Source of the DNA: Candidatus Aenigmatarchaeota archaeon | Lineage (GTDB): Archaea > Aenigmatarchaeota > Aenigmatarchaeia > QMZP01 | NCBI GenBank assembly: GCA_003663445.1 | Contig: QMZZ01000032.1 | Location: 1-5,667, forward strand | DNA: 5,667 bases | Direction: 5' to 3' | In this document: in pieces, positions 1 through 4,939 of the stretch | Layout: the number at the start of each line of letters is the position of its first letter | Position numbering within the stretch: position 1 is the first letter of the stretch | Made by a program: the position numbers and the translations under genes | Notes under the pieces: generated by a model | The model's input: only the letters and a program-made list of their open reading frames with translations | Told to the model about the DNA's origin: nothing | Database searches by the model: none

Positions 1-480
1 CCCCAGGCAAAGAAGAACCTGAAGCCAGGGATAATACCGGTATCGGCAGAAGCAGAACTGACTCTGCGGAAAGCAGCAGATGCCGGGTTTATCAGCTACC
101 TTCCGGGCTCTTCTGATTTCGAAATCCTTAAGCCGCTCTCTCCTGAGCAGGAAAGGGCCCTCGAATATATCAGGGAGAATGTCTTGAAACCCTTTGGCTC
201 AACAGGGGTGCAGAAATGCCTGAATAAAGCTGTTTTCGACCTGCTGGGTTATAGGGTTGTTTATCCTGTTGCGAACCTCAGCAAGCTTTCGGATAAAGAG
301 GGCAGAATTCTTCCGGATGCTTTCCTTGTCAAGCCAGGGACCAGGCTGAAGGAATTTGCGTACCAGATCCATACCGAGCTGGGTGAAAGGTTTTTGGGCG
401 GAATAGGGCTTGACAGGAAAAGGCTTTCAGCCGATTACGAGCTTCAGGATGGTGATATCATCGAGATCCTGGTGAGATAA
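1..480 (+). CDS. ychF: YchF/OLA1-family GTP/ATP-binding protein, C-terminal part (5' end outside window)
   Basis: The open frame runs from the first base of the window to TAA at 478-480 (159 residues seen), so the gene begins upstream. The TTG at 184 is an internal Leu codon, not a start, because the protein matches the family well before it. The visible N-terminal part has the G5-like stretch PVSAEAELTLRKAA, typical of archaeal YchF, then a helical region (ERALEYIREN) leading to a C-terminal TGS domain from about residue 80 to the end, with LPDAFLVKPG, YQIHTELGERF and ADYELQDGDIIEI. YchF/OLA1 proteins are Obg-related P-loop NTPases, often ATP-preferring, that associate with ribosomes; the TGS domain is a probable RNA or ribosome contact. 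The Walker A and NKxD motifs lie before the window. The last base of its stop codon is the first base of the dph5 start, so the two genes are translationally coupled. Family assignment is confident; any specific role in this organism is inferred. Confidence 0.93.
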   Translation, partial: PQAKKNLKPGIIPVSAEAELTLRKAADAGFISYLPGSSDFEILKPLSPEQERALEYIRENVLKPFGSTGVQKCLNKAVFDLLGYRVVYPVANLSKLSDKEGRILPDAFLVKPGTRLKEFAYQIHTELGERFLGGIGLDRKRLSADYELQDGDIIEILVR

Positions 481-1172
481 TGCTCTATCTAATCTCCCTG
501 GGTTTGTGGGACGAAAAGGATATGAGTTTAAGGGCTTTAGAGGCAGGAAGGAAATGCAAAAAGCTTTACCTGGAACTTTACACATCCCCCTGGTTCGGAA
601 GCCGGAAGGAGCTTGAAAGGCTTTTCGGAAAACCGATCGAGCTCGTGGGGAGGCAGAAGCTTGAGGAAGGGATTTCAGGGCTTATAGAGGAGGCAAGGAA
701 AACGGATGTTGGAATCCTGGTCCCAGGGGATGCCCTTTCAGCAACAACACACCTGAGCATCCTTGCTGAAGCAAAAAGGCAAAAGGTCAAAGCCAGGGTC
801 ATCCATGGTTCGAGCATCCTTACCGCCATAGCCGAATCAGGTCTTTCCCTCTACCGCTTTGGTCAAACTGTAACGCTTCCCAAGGATGGACCGAAAAAAA
901 GCTTCTGGGATGCTGTTAGAAAAAACCTTAGGGCAGGACTGCATACCTTGGTTTTACTCGAACCAGGTCTGGGTCTTGAAAGGGCTTTGAAGCTTTTGAA
1001 GCTTAGAAGACCCCTGGTTGCAGGGTGCAGGTTCGGAGGGGAGACGTTGATAAGGTATGGGAGACCTTCTAAGCTGAAGGAGCTCGGGGATTGTCAGCCA
1101 GCTGTCTTGGTAATACCTGCAAAGCTCAGCTTCTATGAAGAGGAGTTTTTAAGCATCCTGGCAAAAGAATAA
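480..1172 (+). CDS. dph5: Diphthine synthase (SAM-dependent methyltransferase of diphthamide synthesis)
   Basis: A 230-residue class III (tetrapyrrole-methylase-fold) methyltransferase. Known role: it methylates the 3-amino-3-carboxypropyl-histidine on elongation factor 2 with S-adenosylmethionine, giving diphthine on the way to diphthamide, in the cytoplasm. Family motifs are clear: N-terminal MLYLISLGLWDEKDMS, YLELYTSPW at about 30-38, the SAM-site strand-loop GILVPGDALSATTH at 78-91, VIHGSSILTAIAESGLSLYRFGQTVTLP at 107-134 and a C-terminal VIPAKLSFYEEEFL. The ATG shares one base with the ychF stop TAA, and a GGTGA at 471-475 sits 4 nt upstream as a plausible ribosome-binding site. Archaeal relatives are usually about 250-265 residues, so this one is short; the region after LHTLVLLEP (155-162) through the helix before PLVAGCRFGG looks trimmed. 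Diphthamide is confined to Archaea and eukaryotes, which supports an archaeal host. mgtC follows after 2 nt. Confidence 0.95.
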   Translation: MLYLISLGLWDEKDMSLRALEAGRKCKKLYLELYTSPWFGSRKELERLFGKPIELVGRQKLEEGISGLIEEARKTDVGILVPGDALSATTHLSILAEAKRQKVKARVIHGSSILTAIAESGLSLYRFGQTVTLPKDGPKKSFWDAVRKNLRAGLHTLVLLEPGLGLERALKLLKLRRPLVAGCRFGGETLIRYGRPSKLKELGDCQPAVLVIPAKLSFYEEEFLSILAKE

Positions 1173-1174
1173 AT

Positions 1175-1594
1175 ATGCTGACAGAGATCGATATCCTGAT
1201 GAGGATACTTCTTTCCGCTGCTCTGGGTGGGCTTATCGGATTCGAGAGACAGAGAAGACATCGTTCTGCCGGGTTCAGGACAAACCTGCTGGTTTGCCTT
1301 GGGGCATGCCTGATAACGATGACATCTTTAGACGCCTTTTCAGGAGCCGATCCTGCAAGGGTGGCTGCCGGGATAGTGACAGGTATCGGTTTTTTGGGAG
1401 CAGGAACGATCATCAGAACAAGAGGGGCAGAAAGCCAGGAAAGGATTGAGGGCCTGACCACGGCAGCAGTCCTGTGGGTTGTTGCAGGGATAGGTCTTGC
1501 AGTTGGTGCAGGATACTACTTTGCAGCTATCGTTTCAACAGCCGTCATTTTCCTGGTCCTTTGCGCGAAGAGGATCGAGCGCTGGATGGAGTAG
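1175..1594 (+). CDS. MgtC/SapB-family inner-membrane protein, minimal form
   Basis: 139 residues with the MgtC signature: GGLIGFERQRRHRSAGFRT at 18-36, then RVAAGIVTGIGFLGAGTIIR at 62-81 and EGLTTAAVLWVVAGIGLAVGAG at 92-113. Hydrophobicity suggests five membrane segments (about 5-22, 34-52, 62-80, 95-113, 114-131) and a short basic cytosolic end (AKRIERWME). Longer bacterial MgtC proteins carry a C-terminal soluble ACT-like domain; it is absent here, so this is the membrane core only, as in SapB-type members. In bacteria MgtC acts in survival under low magnesium and within macrophages, partly by inhibiting the F1Fo ATP synthase; the archaeal role is unknown and should not be carried over. The ATG at 1175 lies 2 nt after the dph5 stop with no strong Shine-Dalgarno, suggesting coupled translation. 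Its last 50 bp overlap the 3' end of the opposite-strand ORF ending at 1545. Family is confident, function is not. Confidence 0.9.
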   Translation: MLTEIDILMRILLSAALGGLIGFERQRRHRSAGFRTNLLVCLGACLITMTSLDAFSGADPARVAAGIVTGIGFLGAGTIIRTRGAESQERIEGLTTAAVLWVVAGIGLAVGAGYYFAAIVSTAVIFLVLCAKRIERWME

Positions 1595-2168
1595 ACCATC
1601 TCGGCAGGACTTCTTCGAGCTTCCAAACCCAGTTCAATCTCCAGTCCCGCCAGAGCCCGAGAAGGAAATTCTTCGGAAGCCCGAGCTTTTGGGTCAGCTC
1701 CCTGAACCTTTCCTCAACGGCTTTTTTGGGATGATCCTTTCTTCTCCCTTCCCTTGTCCACTCCTCGATAGGTGCTATCTCGAGCATGGCTTTAAGAACC
1801 CTTTCAGCAATCCTGCGTGCAGGAAGACCCGGATGGTAAACCAGCCTTTTGTCTCTAAGGTGCCAGTGGCGCAGCTTGAGCCTGTGTAAAGCCGGGAGGT
1901 CCTCATCCCAGAGCCCGACTACCAGGAAGCGGAGATCACGGCAGTAGAGCAGGTAACGGAAAAGTTTTGTCAGGATCCCCTCTTCATGCTCGTGTGAGGG
2001 CTTGATTATCTTTGCTGTCAGGATCTCCCAGGCAGTATCGGTGGTTTTATCGTAAACATCGAAGATGCAGAAGCTATCCTGCCTTACCTCCTTTTCGACC
2101 TCATGACCCATTCGCTTGAGCTTTCTGACCAGAAACTCCTCTGCCTCCTGATGTAATTCTCTATACAT
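1545..2168 (-). CDS. Unrecognised 207-residue protein; possible nuclease-like fold
   Basis: I do not recognise this family. The protein is charged and soluble, with no signal peptide or membrane segment. An N-terminal helix (HQEAEEFLVRKLKRMGHEVEKEV, about 6-28) leads to a probable beta hairpin, IFDVYDKTTDTAWEILTAKI (35-54), then HEHEEGILTKLFRYLLYCRDL and a hydrophobic strand RFLVVGLWDED (80-90). Helix, then Asp37, then Glu48 and Lys53 on a strand, then a helix with Lys and a strand, loosely resembles PD-(D/E)xK nucleases, but the E-x-K spacing is not canonical, so this is a weak inference. Residues 115-188 are mostly helical and rich in Trp, Arg and Lys. The ATG overlaps the end of the Thg1-like gene by 8 bp, with a GGGG (plus-strand CCCC at 2178-2181) 9 nt before it, so the two are co-transcribed. 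The last 15 residues (193-207) lie fully within the mgtC overlap and are Ser/Arg/Lys-rich, probably a recently acquired tail. Confidence 0.75.
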   Translation of the reverse strand: MYRELHQEAEEFLVRKLKRMGHEVEKEVRQDSFCIFDVYDKTTDTAWEILTAKIIKPSHEHEEGILTKLFRYLLYCRDLRFLVVGLWDEDLPALHRLKLRHWHLRDKRLVYHPGLPARRIAERVLKAMLEIAPIEEWTREGRRKDHPKKAVEERFRELTQKLGLPKNFLLGLWRDWRLNWVWKLEEVLPRWSTPSSARSSSRKGPGK

Positions 2169-2937
2169 TCAGTAAAGCCCCTATAAGTTCTTTCCCCTCC
2201 TTTTCATGGAACCAGGGAGGATCCCATTTCTCTACTATCCTTCTTCTTTCAGCCCAGACATGCTTCCGCTTTATCGGATCCCATCCCTTCTTCTTCACGA
2301 TTTTCCAGTAAAGCAGGATCCCCTTCCTTTGCCATCCAGGCGTTCTATCAAGCGGTTTTCCAAGGGATCGGCAGAGATCGAAGAGCTGAGGCGTTTTTAA
2401 ACCTGTCAGCTTTCTGGTAGCTTGCCTTGCAGAGAGTCCCTGCTTTCTCAGAAGCCAGTAAGCCCATGCATTATTATGGTTCCTGAAGCACTCTGCCTGC
2501 CTCCACCTCAGATATCTGAGAACCGTCCTTTTCGGCATCGGTATCACCCTGCAGTCAAAGGCAGCGGGCTTGCCGAATTTCAGGGAGAAAATGGCCGAAG
2601 CTATCCCTGCTAAAATGGAATCGAGCTTTTCGATCCTTTTGAAGCCTGATGGTTTCAGAAAGAGCAGGTTTATCTCATCAGAAAACAGGTAGGCTAGCTG
2701 ACCGTTGAAAAGCTTTAAAAGCTCCCTGGCTATCCTGACGAGAGTCCTTGCAAGCCTTAAATCGAAAGGTTTCTTGAAGCCCTGGCAAACCCTATGAAAG
2801 CGCCATCCATCGAGCCTGATCCAGTATGGAGGTTTGGTCTCGAGCCCTGAATAGACCTCATAATCTATCAGGCTCAGCTCACCCCGGCTCGCCTCTGATT
2901 TCGGTTCTGGAAGGCCGAGCCTTTCCCAAGGCTTCAT
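2161..2937 (-). CDS. Thg1-like 3'-5' nucleotide-adding polymerase (tRNA-His guanylyltransferase family)
   Basis: 258 residues. Thg1 and Thg1-like proteins (TLPs) add nucleotides to RNA 5' ends in the 3'-to-5' direction: eukaryotic Thg1 adds G-1 to tRNA-His, while archaeal and bacterial TLPs extend in a template-dependent way and can repair 5'-truncated tRNAs. The polymerase-like palm is visible: WIRLDGWRFHRV (39-50) with the first metal-binding Asp43, the kPFD motif at 56-59, and AYLFSDEINLLFL (82-94) with Asp87 and Glu88. Then come AFDCRVIPMP (126-135) and LRWRQAECFRNHNNAWAYWLLRKQGLS (143-169), a strong family signature. An N-terminal leader of about 24 residues precedes the usual family start at DYEVYS, and Trp45 replaces the Arg common in RxDGR. 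No in-frame ATG, GTG or TTG was found in the leader closer to the core, so ATG at 2937 is kept. The gene diverges from fen1 and is followed by the overlapping 207-residue ORF. Template-dependent TLP or G-1 activity cannot be decided from sequence alone. Confidence 0.9.
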   Translation of the reverse strand: MKPWERLGLPEPKSEASRGELSLIDYEVYSGLETKPPYWIRLDGWRFHRVCQGFKKPFDLRLARTLVRIARELLKLFNGQLAYLFSDEINLLFLKPSGFKRIEKLDSILAGIASAIFSLKFGKPAAFDCRVIPMPKRTVLRYLRWRQAECFRNHNNAWAYWLLRKQGLSARQATRKLTGLKTPQLFDLCRSLGKPLDRTPGWQRKGILLYWKIVKKKGWDPIKRKHVWAERRRIVEKWDPPWFHEKEGKELIGALLNV

Positions 2938-2948
2938 ATTTTATTTTT
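2936..2948 (+). promoter_or_regulatory. Candidate TATA box for fen1, overlapping the Thg1-like start codon
   Basis: ATATTTTATTTTT on the plus strand, with the ATATTTTA core (2936-2943) centred about 25 nt before the fen1 ATG at 2965, the spacing expected of an archaeal TATA box when the transcript starts at or beside the start codon. It includes two bases of the Thg1-like start codon. No clear purine-rich BRE is seen upstream, so strength is uncertain. Confidence 0.45.
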
Positions 2949-2952
2949 GGTG

Positions 2953-2967
2953 AAAATAATCAAAATG
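2953..2967 (-). promoter_or_regulatory. Candidate TATA region for the Thg1-like gene
   Basis: Read on the minus strand this is CATTTTGATTATTTT, A/T-rich and centred roughly 20-26 nt before the Thg1-like ATG at 2937. This fits a leaderless archaeal transcript, but the match to TTTATATA is poor and the segment includes the fen1 start codon. It is called mainly because the divergent gap is only 27 bp and no other site is available. Confidence 0.3.
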
Positions 2968-3978
2968 GGTGTCAACCTCGGGGAGCTCGTTCCCGGTAAG
3001 CAGCTCGAGCTCGAGGACCTTTCAGGAAAAACGATAGCGATAGACGCCTTCAACAGTCTTTATCAGTTCCTGTCCATAATCCGAGACCGATATACAGGTC
3101 AGCCCCTGAGGGATTCGAAGGGAAGGGTAACATCGCATCTTTCTGGCCTCTTTTACCGGACAGCAAGGCTTCTTGAAGCAGGGATAAGTCCTGTTTATGT
3201 CTTTGACGGAGAACCTCCTGCCTTCAAGACCCAGACAGCAGAGGAGAGGCAGAAGCTCAGGGAGAAGGCGGAAAAGCTCTGGAAGGAGGCAGTAGAGAAG
3301 GGCGATTTGGAACAGATAAGACTTTACGCACAGGCATCTGGAAGATTGACAGAGGAGATGGTCCAGGATGCTAAAAAGCTTCTGGACCTGATGGGAATAC
3401 CCTGGATTCAGGCTCCTTCAGAGGGGGAAGCACAGGCGGCCTGGCTGGCTAAAGCAGGAAAGGTATGGGCTGTCGGATCCCAGGATTGGGATTGCCTGCT
3501 TTTCGGAGCTCCAAGACTTGTGAGAAACCTGGCGATAACAGGAAGGAGGAAGCTTCCGAGAAAGCAGGAGTGGATAGAGATAAAACCAGAGCTCGTCGAG
3601 CTTCAGGAGCTGCTGGAGAAGTTGGGGATAGACAGGAAAAAGCTTATCCTGCTCGGGATTCTGATAGGGACGGATTACAATCCCGGAGGGATAAAGGGGA
3701 TAGGGCCTAAAACAGCCCTGAAGCTTGTCAGGGAAAAGAGCCTGAAGGACATCCTGAAGGAACAGGGATGGGATTTTCCGATCCGGGCAGAGGACATCCT
3801 CGAGTTCTTCCTGAACCCGCCTGTGAAGGAGATGGAGATCCCTGAGGCCAAGCTTCAGCCAGAGAAGCTGAGAGAATTTATGGTAGAGGAGCACGATTTT
3901 TCAGCTGAAAGGGTGGAGAAGGTTATCCAGAAGCTTAAGGAACTCAGGCAGAAGCCGGGCCTTTCAAGGTGGTTCTAA
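2965..3978 (+). CDS. fen: Flap endonuclease 1 (structure-specific 5' nuclease)
   Basis: 337 residues from ATG 2965, the normal archaeal FEN-1 length. It removes 5' flaps and RNA primers during Okazaki fragment maturation and in base excision repair. In-frame TTG 2947 and GTG 2950 lie upstream, but the family starts at Met-Gly-Val, with the N-terminus near the active site, so the extra six residues are rejected. Two-metal carboxylates are all present: Asp27 (AIDAFN), Asp81 (VFDGEPP), Glu153 and Glu155 (PSEGEAQAA), Asp174 and Asp176 (SQDWDCLLFG) and Asp237 (GTDYNPGG). The helical arch spans about 85-135, and a helix-hairpin-helix (GGIKGIGPKTALKLV, 241-255) binds duplex DNA. The C-terminus, KPGLSRWF, is a PCNA-interacting (PIP) box in which Lys stands where Gln is usual and a Gln lies one residue earlier. 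It diverges from the Thg1-like gene, its stop codon interlocks with that of the convergent ORF, and a terminator-like hairpin follows 2 nt later. Confidence 0.97.
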   Translation: MGVNLGELVPGKQLELEDLSGKTIAIDAFNSLYQFLSIIRDRYTGQPLRDSKGRVTSHLSGLFYRTARLLEAGISPVYVFDGEPPAFKTQTAEERQKLREKAEKLWKEAVEKGDLEQIRLYAQASGRLTEEMVQDAKKLLDLMGIPWIQAPSEGEAQAAWLAKAGKVWAVGSQDWDCLLFGAPRLVRNLAITGRRKLPRKQEWIEIKPELVELQELLEKLGIDRKKLILLGILIGTDYNPGGIKGIGPKTALKLVREKSLKDILKEQGWDFPIRAEDILEFFLNPPVKEMEIPEAKLQPEKLREFMVEEHDFSAERVEKVIQKLKELRQKPGLSRWF

Positions 3979-4397
3979 CCGACCCCGGCAGGGGTCTGTT
4001 TTTTGGTCGTTACCCTGGGTATCTGGATGGGTGGAGGGAGCTGAAGATCATCGGCAAGTACTGCCATCTTCAGCAAACACCTTCTGAAGAGATGGTTCAG
4101 GATCTCTACAGAGACGTTTTCAGGGATCGTCTTTTTCTTTTTCCACTGCTTCAGGATCGGCTCGTTCTTGTCAGCTAGGTAGAGCAATTCGCCCTCTATC
4201 TTCAGCTCTGCCAGATCCGGATCGTACCTTGTCACGAACTCGAACTGGAAGGCCAGAGCTTTCTTCTTCAGGGTCGCGACAGAAACCTCTTTGATATCGT
4301 TCACTTTGGGTGTCGAATTTATCCTTATTTCCCCACTAGGAGCCTTTTCAGATCTTGTAGCCGAAATGGACCTGAAGGTCAATCCGATTACAGGCAT
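3975..4397 (-). CDS. Conserved-looking archaeal 140-residue protein; possible SecB-like fold
   Basis: A soluble protein without signal peptide or membrane segment. Predicted strands MPVIGLTFRSISATRS (1-16), ALAFQFEFVTRYDPDLAELKIEGELLYLA (47-75) and a long helix VEILNHLFRRCLLKMAVLADDL (97-118) end in LPPPIQIPRV (120-129). The antiparallel sheet, then a helix with Cys107, then a Pro-rich hydrophobic strand, resembles the order in bacterial SecB export chaperones, where a helix is followed by a segment such as LPPLNLxPVNF. This is a pattern match by eye only. The start ATG at 4397 has a good TATA box 25 nt upstream and no Shine-Dalgarno, fitting a leaderless transcript. Its TAG (3977-3975) overlaps the fen1 TAA, and the final Lys/Gln/Gly tail (TTKKQTPAGVG) lies over the fen1 terminator. 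It diverges from the DJ-1 genes. The gene is likely real; its function is not established. Confidence 0.75.
   Translation of the reverse strand: MPVIGLTFRSISATRSEKAPSGEIRINSTPKVNDIKEVSVATLKKKALAFQFEFVTRYDPDLAELKIEGELLYLADKNEPILKQWKKKKTIPENVSVEILNHLFRRCLLKMAVLADDLQLPPPIQIPRVTTKKQTPAGVG
3981..4004 (+). terminator. Hairpin plus T6 tract after fen1 (intrinsic-type terminator)
   Basis: GACCCC (3981-3986), loop GGCA, GGGGTC (3991-3996) make a perfect 6-bp G/C-rich stem, followed after TG by six T (3999-4004). It begins 2 nt after the fen1 stop. Archaeal termination depends mainly on the U-tract, so the T6 may be the active part and the stem an enhancer. The whole element is also coding: read on the other strand it encodes residues 132-139 of the 140-residue convergent protein. 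The minus-strand reading has no T tract after the stem, so it should act only on fen1 transcripts. Confidence 0.65.
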
Positions 4398-4400
4398 AAC

Positions 4401-4411
4401 AAAATATATAA
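4401..4411 (+). promoter_or_regulatory. TATA box for the DJ-1/wHTH operon
   Basis: AAAATATATAA, centred 26-27 nt before ATG 4433 and preceded by an A-rich stretch (AAC at 4398-4400) that could serve as BRE. The distance equals the TATA-to-start-site spacing in archaea, so the transcript probably starts at the ATG (leaderless). This supports ATG 4433 over the upstream in-frame TTG at 4415, which would leave the promoter inside or next to the coding sequence. Confidence 0.7.
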
Positions 4412-4418
4412 CCTTTGC

Positions 4419-4426
4419 TTTATAAA
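4419..4426 (-). promoter_or_regulatory. TATA box for the 140-residue minus-strand gene
   Basis: TTTATAAA, a near-ideal and palindromic box centred 25 nt before the ATG at 4397, with purine-rich AAAG directly upstream on the minus strand as a BRE candidate. It lies between the DJ-1 TATA box (4401-4411) and the DJ-1 start (4433). Being palindromic, it could in principle also be bound in the other orientation, but it is too near the plus-strand ATG to serve that gene. Confidence 0.7.
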
Positions 4427-4432
4427 CTTTAT

Positions 4433-4939
4433 ATGCCGAAAATCCTGCTTGTTATCGCACCAGAGGGTTTCAGGGATGAGGAGTATTTCGATACAAAGGC
4501 CGTTCTTGAGGCAGCAGGGGTGGAGACAGAAACCGCCTCGAAAACACCCGGAGAAAAGCAGGGGATGCTTGGAGGAAAGGCAAAGGCCGAGCTGGGGCTT
4601 GGTGATGTAAAGCCTGAGGATTATGACGGGATAGTTTGGGTAGGAGGTGTCGGGGCACAGGTATATTTTGATGATGAGAGGGCTTTGGAGCTTGCGAAGA
4701 GCTTTTATCAGGCTGGTAAGCTTGTCGCGGCTATCTGTATAGCTCCGGTGATCCTGGCAAATGCCGGGCTGCTCAAAGGCAGGAAAGCAACGTGCTGGAA
4801 TGGCAAGTTCAGGGAGATGCTTCTTCAGGCCGGGGCAGATTTCCAAGAGCAGGATGTTGTTAGGGACGGAAAGCTCGTGACAGCAAACGGGCCTCACGCT
4901 GCAAAGAGCTTTGCAGAGGAGATCCTGAAGGCTTTATGA
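4433..4939 (+). CDS. DJ-1/PfpI-superfamily protein, paralogue A (AICIAP type)
   Basis: 168 residues from ATG 4433 (MPKILLVIAPEGFRDEEY); the longer reading from TTG 4415 adds six residues outside the family start and places the start close to the promoter. Class I glutamine-amidotransferase-like Rossmann fold. The conserved acidic residue after strand 1 is Glu17 by my alignment to human DJ-1 Glu18; VWVGGVGAQVYF (68-79) is the oxyanion region; the nucleophile elbow is AAICIAPVILANAGLL (99-114) with Cys102. PfpI peptidases have His after this Cys (AICHGP); here it is Ile, so a PfpI-type protease is unlikely. Superfamily members include redox sensors, glyoxalase III-type and disputed deglycase enzymes, chaperones and amidases, and the exact activity cannot be read from sequence. 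The end (VTANGPHAAKSFAEEIL) is family-typical. It overlaps the next DJ-1 gene by 4 bp (ATGA). Confidence 0.9.
   Translation: MPKILLVIAPEGFRDEEYFDTKAVLEAAGVETETASKTPGEKQGMLGGKAKAELGLGDVKPEDYDGIVWVGGVGAQVYFDDERALELAKSFYQAGKLVAAICIAPVILANAGLLKGRKATCWNGKFREMLLQAGADFQEQDVVRDGKLVTANGPHAAKSFAEEILKAL

Noticed and set aside
184..480. A separate 98-residue gene starting at TTG 184
   Set aside because: The same frame is open to the window start and carries YchF sequence upstream, so TTG 184 is an internal codon.
980..1005. Short direct repeat TTGAAGCTT in dph5
   Set aside because: Explained by the repeated Leu-Lys-Leu codons of a helix; copies do not continue.
1126..1461. 111-residue minus-strand open frame
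   Set aside because: Antisense shadow of mgtC; the plus-strand frame matches a known family.
1497..1889. 130-residue plus-strand open frame after mgtC
   Set aside because: Overlaps mgtC out of frame and is antisense to the 207-residue gene; Phe/Pro/Ser-rich composition typical of a shadow frame.
2947..2964. Upstream TTG/GTG start for fen1 adding six residues
   Set aside because: FEN-1 proteins begin with Met-Gly and ATG 2965 gives exactly that; the extra codons lie in promoter DNA.
3418..3894. 158-residue minus-strand open frame
   Set aside because: Antisense shadow of fen1, whose plus-strand frame has every catalytic residue.
4415..4432. Upstream TTG start for DJ-1 paralogue A
   Set aside because: It overlaps the minus-strand TATA box and is outside the family start; ATG 4433 is correctly spaced from its TATA box.
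4388..4897. 169-residue minus-strand open frame
   Set aside because: Antisense to DJ-1 paralogue A and overlapping the promoter region; Cys/Leu/Pro-rich with no recognisable pattern.
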